NCBI GenBank assembly: GCA_963760405.1
Contig: CAVXCV010000002.1
Span: 186,001-250,000 of the forward strand
Reading direction: 5' to 3'
DNA length: 64,000 nucleotides
Origin: RYN-230 sp963760405
GTDB lineage: Bacteria > Actinomycetota > Actinomycetes > Streptosporangiales > Streptosporangiaceae
Shown: positions 51,392-59,687 of the stretch, piece by piece
Layout: each line of letters begins with the position of its first letter
Position numbering within the stretch: the first letter of the stretch is position 1
The notes under the pieces: generated by a model
The model's database searches: none
What the model saw: the letters and a program-made list of their open reading frames with translations, nothing else
What the model was told of the DNA's origin: nothing
Made by a program: the position numbers and the translations under genes

Positions 51392-52563
51392 GTGGCCGGA
51401 GACGGGGTCGGCGCGTCGGCCGCGCTGCCACGGCCCAGCGCGGCGGCGGAGCGGCCGTGGCCTGTCCTGCTGTCCCAGCTCCTCGTCGCGTTCACGATCG
51501 AGCTGGACAACGAGTTCGAGCATCAGTTCCCGCACCGGACCACGCGCGGCCCGGCGGCCGGGTCTCGCCGCGGCCCCTGGCTGGTCTCGCTGGCGATGTG
51601 GTCGAATCTGATGCGGTTCATTCCCCCGGACGGGGTGTGCGTTGCGGGCCTTCCGGCACTGACCGGGCTGACCAGGGAAGCGACCGAAACACAGCTCACC
51701 CGGATGTCGAGATGGTGGGGGTACCTCACGGTCGGGCCGGATCCGGCGGACCGCCGGCCCCGGCCGCCACGGCGGGACTGGATCGCGGCGCCCACCCCGG
51801 CCGGGCGACAGGCCCAGCAGATCTGGCGGCCGCTGGGCGGCGTGATCGAGCGGCGCTGGCAGGACCGGTTCGGCGCGGCCGCGGCCGGCCGGCGACCGGG
51901 GCGCTGCGGGCGCTGGGCGGCCAGCTGGATCCCGGGCTGCCGCACTACCTCCCAGTGGGCGGGACCGCGGCGCTGCGGCCAGCCGGGTCAGCCCGCCCGG
52001 CCGACGGCCCGCCCCGCGACCTGCCCGCGTTGCTGTCCCAGGCGCTGCTCGCCTACACGGCCGAGTTCGAGCGCGCGTCGCCGCTGCCGCTGCCGATAAT
52101 CCGCAACGCCTTGCGCGTGGTCAGTGAGCCCGGCGTGCGGGTGCGGGACCTGCCGGGGCTGGCCGGGGTGGCCAGGGAGGCGATCGCGGTCTTCCTGCGC
52201 GAGCTGGAATCCCGGGGCTGTGTGGTGATCGGGCCGGGCCCGGCGCGGCTGGCGCGGCTCACCGCCAAGGGCCGCGCCGCCCAGGACGCCGCCGGTGACC
52301 TGGGCGGCCGGATCGACCAGGAGTGGCAGGAACGGTTCGGCGCGGACGTCATCGGCGAGCTCACCGGCGCGGCGCAGGACCTCTGGGCCGCCGGCGGCCC
52401 AGGGCAGCCGCGGCTGGCCAGCGGACTGCGGCCCTACCCGGACGGCTGGCGGGCGCATCCGCCGTACCTGGCCCAGACCACGGCGCTGCTCCAGGATCCG
52501 GGCGGGACGCTGCCGCACTACCCGGTGGTGTCGCACCGCGGCGGGTTCCCGGACGGCAGCTGA
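51392..52563 (+). CDS. Duplicated MarR/winged-helix-like protein, frameshifted
   Basis: After joining two frames near 51888 this is a protein of about 390 residues with two similar halves. Half 1: LLSQLLVAFTIELDNEFEHQ, LPALTGLTREATETQLTRM, WRPLGGVIERRWQDRFG. Half 2: LLSQALLAYTAEFERASPLP, LPGLAGVAREAIAVFLREL, LGGRIDQEWQERFGADVIGE. Each looks like a winged helix followed by a helical arm, as in MarR-type proteins. The shift is equivalent to one lost base, unlike the other frameshifts here. GGGAGGG precedes the GTG. Function beyond probable DNA binding is unknown. Confidence 0.7.
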
Positions 52564-52713
52564 TCAGCGGGCCGCCGGGGAACGGGGGCCCGAGCGCATG
52601 AACGTGCTGCGAGCTGTTGCCCTCACCTGGGCATAGCGAGAGGATTCGGTCGGGATCGGTGTGCCACTGGCCACTCCCCAGCCCGGGTCGCATGATCCAG
52701 AGGAAGGGACACG

Positions 52714-55440
52714 ATGGCCGATAGTTCTGGCTTCCGCGCCTACAACAGCTGGCGGCAGGCCCGCGCAGACACCTGGTCCCAGCTGGAGGAGACGGCCCAG
52801 CAGCTGGCCGACGCGGTCACCCGCGGCGAGCCGGTCAACGTGATGACCCTTGCGGTCACCGAACTGCTGGAAGAGCTCACCCCGGTCGAGCAGTACTGGG
52901 CGTTTCCTGGCCCGGAACTGCTCCGGCGGGTCCGTGACCTGTTCACCGCGGGCGCTTACGACCGGTTCGCGTCGCTGGTCGCCCGGGTCAACTGGGCCCT
53001 GGTCACCGAGTCCTACCGGGCGGGCACCGCGTGGTCGCTGGCCGATGGCGACCCGGAGCCAGCCGAGCCCGAGGAACGGCCCGGGGCCGCCGGGGCGGCC
53101 GGCCCGGCCCGGCCGTACTTCGAAGTGCTCATGGTCGAGACGCTGAGCCCGGCCCAGGAGCAGGCCATGCGCGAGGAGGTACGCAGCTGGCGGCGGCCCG
53201 CTGACCCGTTCATCTACGAGCTGGTCATCGTGAGCAGTGCCGAGGAAGCTGTCGTGGCCGCGCGGCTGAACGCGCACCTGCAGGCCAGCGTCATCCGCCG
53301 CCGGTTCAGCCCGGCCGCGGCGCACGACCTGTCCAGGCTCGCCCAGTTCACCGACACCCATATCGCCACCGACCTGGCGGGCCAGCCGCCGCACGAGAGC
53401 GCGCAGATCCTGGCCCGGCGGCTGGCCCAGCTGCGGCCCGAACTGGACCAGTACCTGATGACGGAGATCGCGGTCGAGGACATCGCCGGGCACCTCAGCC
53501 ACCACTTCCGCCGGGTGTTCCACGCCCGGGAAGGCTCGCTGGAGCTGCACATGAGCGTCGTGGCCGGGGTGGCCGAGCGCTACCAGACGCCGTTCTTCGA
53601 GGCGCTGCGGCACTACAGCCACCGCCCCACCGGGGTGTTTCATGCGCTGCCGATCTCCCAGGGCAACTCGATCATCGGCTCGCACTGGATCAGCGACATG
53701 GTCGGCTTCTACGGCCTGGACATCTTCCTGGCCGAAACCTCGGCGACCGGCGGCGGCCTCGATTCGCTGCTGGAGCCGACCGGGCCGCTGCGCCGCGCGC
53801 AGCAGCTGGCCGCCGACACGTTCGGGGCCCGGCGGACGTATTTCGTCACCAACGGCACGTCCACCGCGAACAAGATCGTCGCGCAGGCGCTGGTCGCGCC
53901 CGGCGACATCGTGCTGGTGGACCGAAACTGCCATCAGTCGCACCACTACGGGCTGATGCTGTCCGGGGCGCACGTCTGGTACCTGGACGCCTACCCGCTG
54001 CACCAGTACTCGATGTACGGCGGGGTGCCGCTGCGCGAGATCAAGGCGCGGCTGCTGGCGCTGAAGGCCGCGGGCAAGCTGGACCGGGTCCGGATGCTGA
54101 TGCTGACCAACTGCACGTTCGACGGCATCGTGTACGACGTCGGCCGGGTGATGGAGGAATGCCTGGCGATCAAGCCGGACCTGGTGTTCCTGTGGGACGA
54201 GGCCTGGTTCGCGTTCGCCCGGTTCCACCCGGTCTACCGGCCGCGCACGGCCATGCGGGCGGCCCGCACCCTGGCCGAGCGGCTGCGGTCGCCGGAGTAC
54301 CGGGCCCGGTATGACCAGCAGGCCGCGGAGCTGGCAGGCGCCAGCGACGAGGTGCTGCTGGACCGCCGGCTGGTGCCGGACCCGGCCCGGGCCCGGGTCC
54401 GCGTCTACTCCTCGCAGTCCACCCACAAGACGCTGACGTCGCTGCGCCAGGGCTCGATGATCCACGTGCACGACCAGGATTTCGCCCAGAAGGTGCAGGA
54501 GAGCTTCCACGAGGCGTACATGACGCACACCTCGACCTCGCCGAACTACCAGATCCTGGCCTCGCTCGACATCGGCCGCAGGCAGGCCGCGCTGGAGGGC
54601 TACGAGCTGGTACAGCGGCAGGTCGAATACGCGATGCGGCTGCGCGACGCCATCGACCACCACCCGTTGCTGTCCAAGTACATGCACTGCCTGTCCACGG
54701 CCGAGCTGATCCCGGCCGAATTCCGCCCGTCCGGCATCGACCAGCCGCTGCGCAGCGGGCTGCACAACATGCTGCGGGCCTGGGACGAGGACGAGTTCGT
54801 GCTGGACCCATCCCGGATCAGCCTGTACATCGGGCCGACCGGCATCGACGGCGCGACGTTCAAGCGTGAGCAGCTGATGGACAAGTTCGGCATCCAGATC
54901 AACAAGACGTCGCGGAACACCGTGCTGTTCATGACCAACATCGGCACCAAGCGCAGCTCGGTGGCCTACCTCATCGAGGTGCTGGTCAAGATCGCCCGCG
55001 ATCTGGAGGACAGCGCGGTGGAGATGAGCCCCACCCAGCAGGCGGCGCACGCCCGGGCGGTGCTGAAGCAGACCGCGCCGTGTGCGCCGCTGCCGGACTT
55101 CAGCGGGTTCCATCCCGCGTTCCAGTCCGGCAGCGGCACCACCCCCGAAGGTGACGTGCGGCGGGCGTTCTTCCTGGCCTACGACGACACCCGGTGCGAG
55201 TACCTGCTGCCGGACGAGGCTGAGCAGCGGATGGAGGCGGGCCAGCCGGTCGTGTCGGCGACGTTCGTCACCCCGTACCCGCCCGGTTTCCCGGTGCTGG
55301 TGCCCGGCCAGCTGTTCAGCCCGGAGATCCTGGAGTTCATGCGCAGCCTGGACACCCCGGAGATCCATGGCTACGACCGGGCGGCCGGCTACCGCGTCTA
55401 CACCAGCAAAGCCCTCGACATAGCCGCCGAATCCCGCTAA
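52714..55440 (+). CDS. Large PLP-dependent Orn/Lys/Arg decarboxylase-family protein
   Basis: A 908-residue fold-type-I PLP enzyme. An N-terminal 290-residue region of unclear fold (not the usual CheY-like wing domain by eye) precedes the PLP domain: YFVTNGTSTANKIVAQALV, VDRNCHQSHHYGLMLSGA, the Asp in LVFLWDEAWFAFARF, and the Schiff-base Lys in SSQSTHKTLTSLRQGSMIH (about residue 572). The C-terminal domain includes YPPGFPVLVPGQLF, typical of this decarboxylase family. It may decarboxylate lysine, arginine or ornithine; specificity is open. GGAAGGG precedes the ATG. Followed by a perfect terminator. Confidence 0.88.
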   Translation: MADSSGFRAYNSWRQARADTWSQLEETAQQLADAVTRGEPVNVMTLAVTELLEELTPVEQYWAFPGPELLRRVRDLFTAGAYDRFASLVARVNWALVTESYRAGTAWSLADGDPEPAEPEERPGAAGAAGPARPYFEVLMVETLSPAQEQAMREEVRSWRRPADPFIYELVIVSSAEEAVVAARLNAHLQASVIRRRFSPAAAHDLSRLAQFTDTHIATDLAGQPPHESAQILARRLAQLRPELDQYLMTEIAVEDIAGHLSHHFRRVFHAREGSLELHMSVVAGVAERYQTPFFEALRHYSHRPTGVFHALPISQGNSIIGSHWISDMVGFYGLDIFLAETSATGGGLDSLLEPTGPLRRAQQLAADTFGARRTYFVTNGTSTANKIVAQALVAPGDIVLVDRNCHQSHHYGLMLSGAHVWYLDAYPLHQYSMYGGVPLREIKARLLALKAAGKLDRVRMLMLTNCTFDGIVYDVGRVMEECLAIKPDLVFLWDEAWFAFARFHPVYRPRTAMRAARTLAERLRSPEYRARYDQQAAELAGASDEVLLDRRLVPDPARARVRVYSSQSTHKTLTSLRQGSMIHVHDQDFAQKVQESFHEAYMTHTSTSPNYQILASLDIGRRQAALEGYELVQRQVEYAMRLRDAIDHHPLLSKYMHCLSTAELIPAEFRPSGIDQPLRSGLHNMLRAWDEDEFVLDPSRISLYIGPTGIDGATFKREQLMDKFGIQINKTSRNTVLFMTNIGTKRSSVAYLIEVLVKIARDLEDSAVEMSPTQQAAHARAVLKQTAPCAPLPDFSGFHPAFQSGSGTTPEGDVRRAFFLAYDDTRCEYLLPDEAEQRMEAGQPVVSATFVTPYPPGFPVLVPGQLFSPEILEFMRSLDTPEIHGYDRAAGYRVYTSKALDIAAESR

Positions 55441-55537
55441 CCCCTGGGCCGCCGGTCACGCCCGCCCGGGGCCGTTCTGTCCACGGCCCAGCGCCCCCAT
55501 CTGCCCCAGCCGCCCCACCGGCCGCGGCCCGGACGTC

Positions 55538-55583
55538 AGCGCGGTGATTTGTGCCCCACCCGCGGGGCACAAATCACCGCGCT
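55538..55583. terminator. Bidirectional hairpin terminator
   Basis: A perfect 20-bp stem (AGCGCGGTGATTTGTGCCCC and complement) with a 6-base loop lies between the convergent decarboxylase and glycosyltransferase genes. Confidence 0.9.
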
Positions 55584-55627
55584 CTACGACGGGCCCTGGG
55601 CGCGGGGGTGGGTGTGGGTGTGGGTGG

Positions 55628-56344
55628 TCAGGGGCGGGGGCGGGCCGGGGCGGGGCGGACGGCTAGGCCGAGGCGGATGCGGCCGAGGATCCACAGCGCC
55701 TGGACCCCGTCCTTCCAGGTGATCTTCTTACCGGCCTCCCGGCTCCGGGCCCGGTAACTGATCGGCACCTCGAACGGGCGGATCTGCCGGGCGAGCAGCT
55801 TGCCGGTGATCTCCGCCTCCATGCCGAACCCGTCCGAGCTGATCCGCAGGCTCCGGTACAGGTCGAGCGGCATCATCTTGTAGCACGTCTCCAGGTCCGC
55901 GATATACGCGTTGAACAGGACGTTCGCCACGGTGGTCAGGCCCTTGTTGCCCATCACGTACCAGAATGAGTAGGCCGAGTGGCTGCCGAAGCTGCGGCTG
56001 CCGAACACCACTTCGGCCTCGCCCCGGAGTACCGGCTTGAGCAGGTCGGCGATGTCCTCCGGCTGGTATTCCAGATCCGCGTCGAACGGCATCATGTAAT
56101 CGCCGGTCGCCGCGGCGGCGGCGGTGCGCACCGCGGCGCCCTTGCCCCGGTTCACCGGGTGGCGCAGCTTGACCAGCCGCTCGTCCTCGAGGTCGGCCAG
56201 GATCTCCGTGGTCCCGTCGGTGCTCGCGTCGTCCACCAGCACTAGCTCCACGGCGCACGGGAAGCTCACATCCAGCACGCGCTTGACCGCCTGCTGCACG
56301 GTCTCTGCCTCGTTGTAGACAGGCATCAGAATCGAAAGCTTCAC
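55628..56344 (-). CDS. Family 2 glycosyltransferase (polyprenyl-phosphate sugar synthase-like)
   Basis: A 238-residue GT2 similar to dolichol/polyprenyl-phosphate mannose synthases and GtrB-like enzymes. It has LSILMPVYNEAETVQQAV, VELVLVDDASTDGT, NRGKGAAVRTAAAAATG and the DxD motif PFDADLEYQPED; later FGSRSFGS and DLETCYKMMPL. It has no C-terminal membrane helices, so it is the soluble type acting at the membrane surface. I chose GTG 56344 with AGAAGGA at 10 bases; ATG 56356 lies on that site. It is flanked by two PLP decarboxylase genes. Confidence 0.9.
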   Translation of the reverse strand: MKLSILMPVYNEAETVQQAVKRVLDVSFPCAVELVLVDDASTDGTTEILADLEDERLVKLRHPVNRGKGAAVRTAAAAATGDYMMPFDADLEYQPEDIADLLKPVLRGEAEVVFGSRSFGSHSAYSFWYVMGNKGLTTVANVLFNAYIADLETCYKMMPLDLYRSLRISSDGFGMEAEITGKLLARQIRPFEVPISYRARSREAGKKITWKDGVQALWILGRIRLGLAVRPAPARPRP

Positions 56345-56524
56345 GGCGCGCGTCATCCTTCTCGATATGCCAGCAACGGAGTGGTTGCCACAGAGTGTGC
56401 CCCAGGTACCGCAGCAATGTGCCCGGTTCGTCCCGGCCGGGAACCGCCGCGGGACAGTCCTTTCAGCCGTGCAGCGTATACGATCATGTCGTTTTCCGGA
56501 CGCCTGGCCGGCCAGGGGGATGCC

Positions 56525-58057
56525 GTGGACCTGACGTACTGGCTCGGCCAGGCCGAGCGCGCGGTGCGGGAGTGGTCCGCCCGGTACGGCCCGTACCGGG
56601 CGCATCCGTCGCTGGACGTGAGCGACGAGCGGTTCGCCGCGGCTTTCGCGGAGTTCACCGGCAGGCTGGCGGACAATTACCCGTTCTTCCACCCCCGCTA
56701 CGCCGGGCAGATGCTCAAGCCCCCGCACCCGGCCGCGGTGGCCGGCTACCTCACCGCAATGCTGATCAACCCCAACAACCACGCCCTGGACGGCGGCCCG
56801 GCGACCGCCGCGATGGAACGCGCGGTCACCGCCCAGCTGGCTGAGATGTTCGGGCTGGCCAGCCACCTCGGCCACCTGACTACCAGCGGGACCATCGCCA
56901 ACCTGGAGGCCCTGTTCGTGGCCCGGGAGTCGCATCCCGGGCTGGGCATCGCTTACAGCGCCGAGGCACACTACACGCACAGCCGGATGTGCCACCTGCT
57001 GGGCGTGCCGGGCTACCCGGTGCCCGCGGACGACCGGGGCCGGATCGACCTGTCCGCCCTGGCCGACCTGCTGGCAGGCGGCCAGGTGGGGACCGTGGTG
57101 CTGACCGCGGGCACGACTGGGCTCGGTGCGGTGGACCCGATCCACGAGGCGCTGCCGCTGCGGGACCGGTACGGCGTCCGGATCCACGTGGACGCCGCCT
57201 ACGGCGGGTTCTTCACGGTGCTGGCCCGGGGGGACGACCCCCCGGAACCCCCCGCGAGTCGCTCACTCGGAGGGGACACGCCTCCGGCGCGCCCCGCCTC
57301 GCCAGCGAAGGCGCTGGCCCGGGGGGACGACCCCCCGGAACCCCGTGGCGAGGGGCTGGCCGGGGCGGGGCTGCCTGCGGCGCCGTGGCGGGCTATCGCC
57401 GAGTGCGACTCCGTCGTCGTGGACCCGCACAAGCATGGGCTGCAGCCGTACGGCTGCGGCGCCGTGCTGTTCCGCGACCCGGAAGTAGGCCGTTTCTACC
57501 TGCACGACTCCCCGTACACCTATTTCACCTCGGCGGACCTGCACCTCGGCGAGATCAGCCTGGAGTGCTCCCGGGCTGGCGCGTCGGCCGCCGCGCTGTG
57601 GCTGACCTTCCAGCTGCTGCCGCCCACGGCCGCGGGACTGGGCCAGGTGCTGGCCGCCGGGCGGCGGGCCGCCGTGCGCTGGGCGGAGCTGATCCGCGCC
57701 TCCGACGTGCTGCAGCTGTACCAGGAACCCGAGCTGGACATCGTCAGCTACTTCCCGGCCGCGGGGCCGGCGGGCAGCCCAGCCGCTGGCCGGCTCGCCC
57801 TGTCCGGCATCGACCGGGCCAGCGAGCAGGTCCTGCAGGCCGGGATGACCAGCCCGGACCCGGTCTTCCTGAGCACGCTGCGAGCGGACGCGGACGCGTT
57901 CCGGGCCCGCCATCCCGCCGTGGCCAGCGACGCCCCCGGAGCACGCATCCTGCGCAGCGTGCTGATGAAGCCGGAGTCCGAGTACTACCTGCCACAGCTG
58001 CACCGCCGGGTGGAGCAGCTGGCCCGCGCCGCCGTCGGTGATCCGGCCCCGGGTTAG
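56525..58057 (+). CDS. Group II PLP-dependent decarboxylase with a repeat-encoded insert
   Basis: A 510-residue enzyme of the Glu/Tyr/diaminobutyrate decarboxylase group. It has MLKPPHPAAVAGYLTAMLIN, TTSGTIANLEALFVARES, the Asp in RIHVDAAYGGFF and the Schiff-base Lys in VVVDPHKHGLQPYGCGAVLF (about residue 303). Between VDAAYGGFF and the Lys motif, where relatives are continuous, about 45 residues (ARGDDPPEPP..., SPAKALARGDDPPEP) are encoded by the 86-bp hairpin repeat and a partial second copy. The loop lies near the active site, so activity may be affected. GTG 56525 follows AGGGGG; ATG 56486 is an alternative. Confidence 0.87.
   Translation: MDLTYWLGQAERAVREWSARYGPYRAHPSLDVSDERFAAAFAEFTGRLADNYPFFHPRYAGQMLKPPHPAAVAGYLTAMLINPNNHALDGGPATAAMERAVTAQLAEMFGLASHLGHLTTSGTIANLEALFVARESHPGLGIAYSAEAHYTHSRMCHLLGVPGYPVPADDRGRIDLSALADLLAGGQVGTVVLTAGTTGLGAVDPIHEALPLRDRYGVRIHVDAAYGGFFTVLARGDDPPEPPASRSLGGDTPPARPASPAKALARGDDPPEPRGEGLAGAGLPAAPWRAIAECDSVVVDPHKHGLQPYGCGAVLFRDPEVGRFYLHDSPYTYFTSADLHLGEISLECSRAGASAAALWLTFQLLPPTAAGLGQVLAAGRRAAVRWAELIRASDVLQLYQEPELDIVSYFPAAGPAGSPAAGRLALSGIDRASEQVLQAGMTSPDPVFLSTLRADADAFRARHPAVASDAPGARILRSVLMKPESEYYLPQLHRRVEQLARAAVGDPAPG
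57224..57309. repeat. 86-bp double-hairpin dispersed repeat, copy B (inside a CDS)
   Basis: Same length and two-stem design as copy A at 5098-5183, with about seven substitutions, mostly around the second hairpin. A 28-base partial copy holding only the first hairpin follows at 57317-57344. Both are in frame with the decarboxylase. Confidence 0.88.
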
Positions 58058-58182
58058 CCCGCCCGCTGGCAGGTGCTGCTCGCCGGCGGGGCGCCGGCGG
58101 CGCCCCGCCAGCGGCCGGCCCCGCCGGGGCGCCGCCGGACGGGGCTGCAAAGCTTAAAGGGAGACACGTAAGGAGGCTTCCC

Positions 58183-59046
58183 ATGACCAGCCAACCGACG
58201 GCCGCGGCGGCCGGCACCATCGAGATCGGCGGCGACCTGACCGTGAACCGGATGGGCTACGGCGCGATGCGGATCACCGGGCCTGGCATCTGGAGCAAGC
58301 CAGCAGACCGGGAGCAGGCCAAGGCGGCGTTGCGTAAGGCGGTCGAGCTGGGCGTCAACTTCATCGACACCGCCGACTCCTACGGCCCGGACGTCAGCGA
58401 GATCCTGATCGCCGAGACGCTCGCCCCGTACCCCGATGACATGGTCATCGCGACCAAGGGCGGGCTGGTCCGGCCCGGCCCGGGCCGCTGGGAGCCGGAT
58501 GGCCGCCCGGAACACCTGCGTGCGGCCTGTGAAGGCAGCCTGAAGCGGCTGAAGCTGGACCAGATCCCCCTGTACCAGCTCCACCGGGTCGACCCGGACG
58601 TGCCACTGGCCGAGTCGATCGGCGCCCTCGCGGAGCTGAAGGACGCGGGGAAGATCCGGCACATCGGGATCTCGAACTTCACCGTTGAGCAGGTCAGCGA
58701 GGCCCAGAAGATCGTCCCCGTCGTGTCGGTCCAGAACCGTTACAACGTGACCGACCGCTCCTCCGAGCCAGTCGTGGACCTGTGCGAGCAGGAGGATCTG
58801 GCGTTCCTGCCGTGGGCGCCGATCCAGGAGACCGAGCGGATGATCCCGGTGCTCACCGCCGCGGAACGGCACGGCGTCAGCGTGCGGCAGATCGCGCTGG
58901 CCTGGCTGCTGGCCCACTCGGCGCAGATCCTGCCGATCCCCGGGTCCGGGTCGCCCGAGCATGTCGCGGACAACATAGCGGCCGCGTCGATCGAGCTCAC
59001 CCCGGAGGAGTACAACGCGATCACCGACGCCATCCCCGCCCCCTGA
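58183..59046 (+). CDS. Aldo/keto reductase (general stress/Tas-like subfamily)
   Basis: A 287-residue AKR with all four catalytic residues visible: Asp and Tyr in VNFIDTADSYGPDVSE, Lys in MVIATKGGLVRPG and His in IPLYQLHRVDPDVP. NADP contacts are ISNFTVEQV and PIPGSGSPEHVADN. The substrate is unknown; carbonyl detoxification is typical. A GGAGG lies 7 bases before the ATG (AAGGAGGCTTCCC). It is followed by a hairpin that overlaps the start of cobH. Confidence 0.93.
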   Translation: MTSQPTAAAAGTIEIGGDLTVNRMGYGAMRITGPGIWSKPADREQAKAALRKAVELGVNFIDTADSYGPDVSEILIAETLAPYPDDMVIATKGGLVRPGPGRWEPDGRPEHLRAACEGSLKRLKLDQIPLYQLHRVDPDVPLAESIGALAELKDAGKIRHIGISNFTVEQVSEAQKIVPVVSVQNRYNVTDRSSEPVVDLCEQEDLAFLPWAPIQETERMIPVLTAAERHGVSVRQIALAWLLAHSAQILPIPGSGSPEHVADNIAAASIELTPEEYNAITDAIPAP

Positions 59047-59070
59047 CCCCGCAGCAGCCGCCCCAGCAGG

Positions 59071-59122
59071 ATCAGTGCGGTACACAATGGGCCGCCAGTG
59101 ACTCATTTTGTACCGCGCTGAT
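59071..59122. terminator. Imperfect hairpin at the cobH start, terminator-like
   Basis: 19-base arms (ATCAGTGCGGTACACAATG and near-complement, two mismatches) with a 14-base loop. The right arm contains the ATG of the cobH frame. The inner 40 bases are homologous to the hairpin at 50209-50248. Confidence 0.65.
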
Positions 59123-59687
59123 GGCCGGGACGGCGTCGGCGGCCCGGGAGCGCGGGCGGGTGGTGCACGCCAGCGCTGACCTGGATTACCTCAGCGACCT
59201 GGCCTGCGACGAGGAAGCACTCGCGGCCGGCGCGCGGGCACTGCACGGCGGCGCCCCGGTGGTCGCGGACAGCGCGATGACCGCGGCCGGCATCACCAGC
59301 CGGGAGGTGATCTGCCGGGTCCGGGACCCACGGGCGGTCTCGCTGGCCGCCCGGGCCGGGATCACCCGGTCCGCCGCCGGGATCCGGGTCGCCTACGGCG
59401 ACGTCGGGCCGGGCGCGGTCTGGGTGATCGGCACCGCGCCGACCGCCCTGTTCGAGCTGATCAGCCTGGGCACCAGGCCCGCCCTGGTGATCGGGCTGCC
59501 GGTCGGGTTCGTGGGAGCGGCTGAGTCGAAGGCAGGGTTGCGGGCGAGCGGGCTGCCCGCGCTGACCAACCACGGCGAGAAAGGCGGCGCCGCGGTCGCC
59601 GCGGCCGCGCTCAACGCCCTGCTCTACGCGCCGCCTCCCCGGCCATGCGCTGGGCAGCAGCCACCCGGCCACGGGGCCCGGCAGTGA
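59121..59687 (+). CDS. cobH: Precorrin-8X methylmutase (CobH/CbiC), 5'-truncated
   Basis: CobH moves a methyl group from C-11 to C-12 of precorrin-8X to make hydrogenobyrinic acid. The sequence matches the family from VVHASADLDYLSDLACDE onward: GGAPVVADSAMTAAGITSRE, GTAPTALFELISLGTRPALV, GLPVGFVGAAESKAGL and LTNHGEKGGAAVAAAALNAL. About 35-40 N-terminal residues normally found are absent, and the ATG lies inside a hairpin element. The active His (in VVHAS) is kept. It may be a truncated or mis-started gene. The next gene, cbiX, overlaps its stop (GTGA). Confidence 0.85.
   Translation: MAGTASAARERGRVVHASADLDYLSDLACDEEALAAGARALHGGAPVVADSAMTAAGITSREVICRVRDPRAVSLAARAGITRSAAGIRVAYGDVGPGAVWVIGTAPTALFELISLGTRPALVIGLPVGFVGAAESKAGLRASGLPALTNHGEKGGAAVAAAALNALLYAPPPRPCAGQQPPGHGARQ

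Noticed and set aside
55628..57187. A 519-residue minus-strand protein including the GT2
   Set aside because: The N-terminal 280 residues lie antisense to the PLP decarboxylase and lack protein character; the GT2 starts at about 56344.
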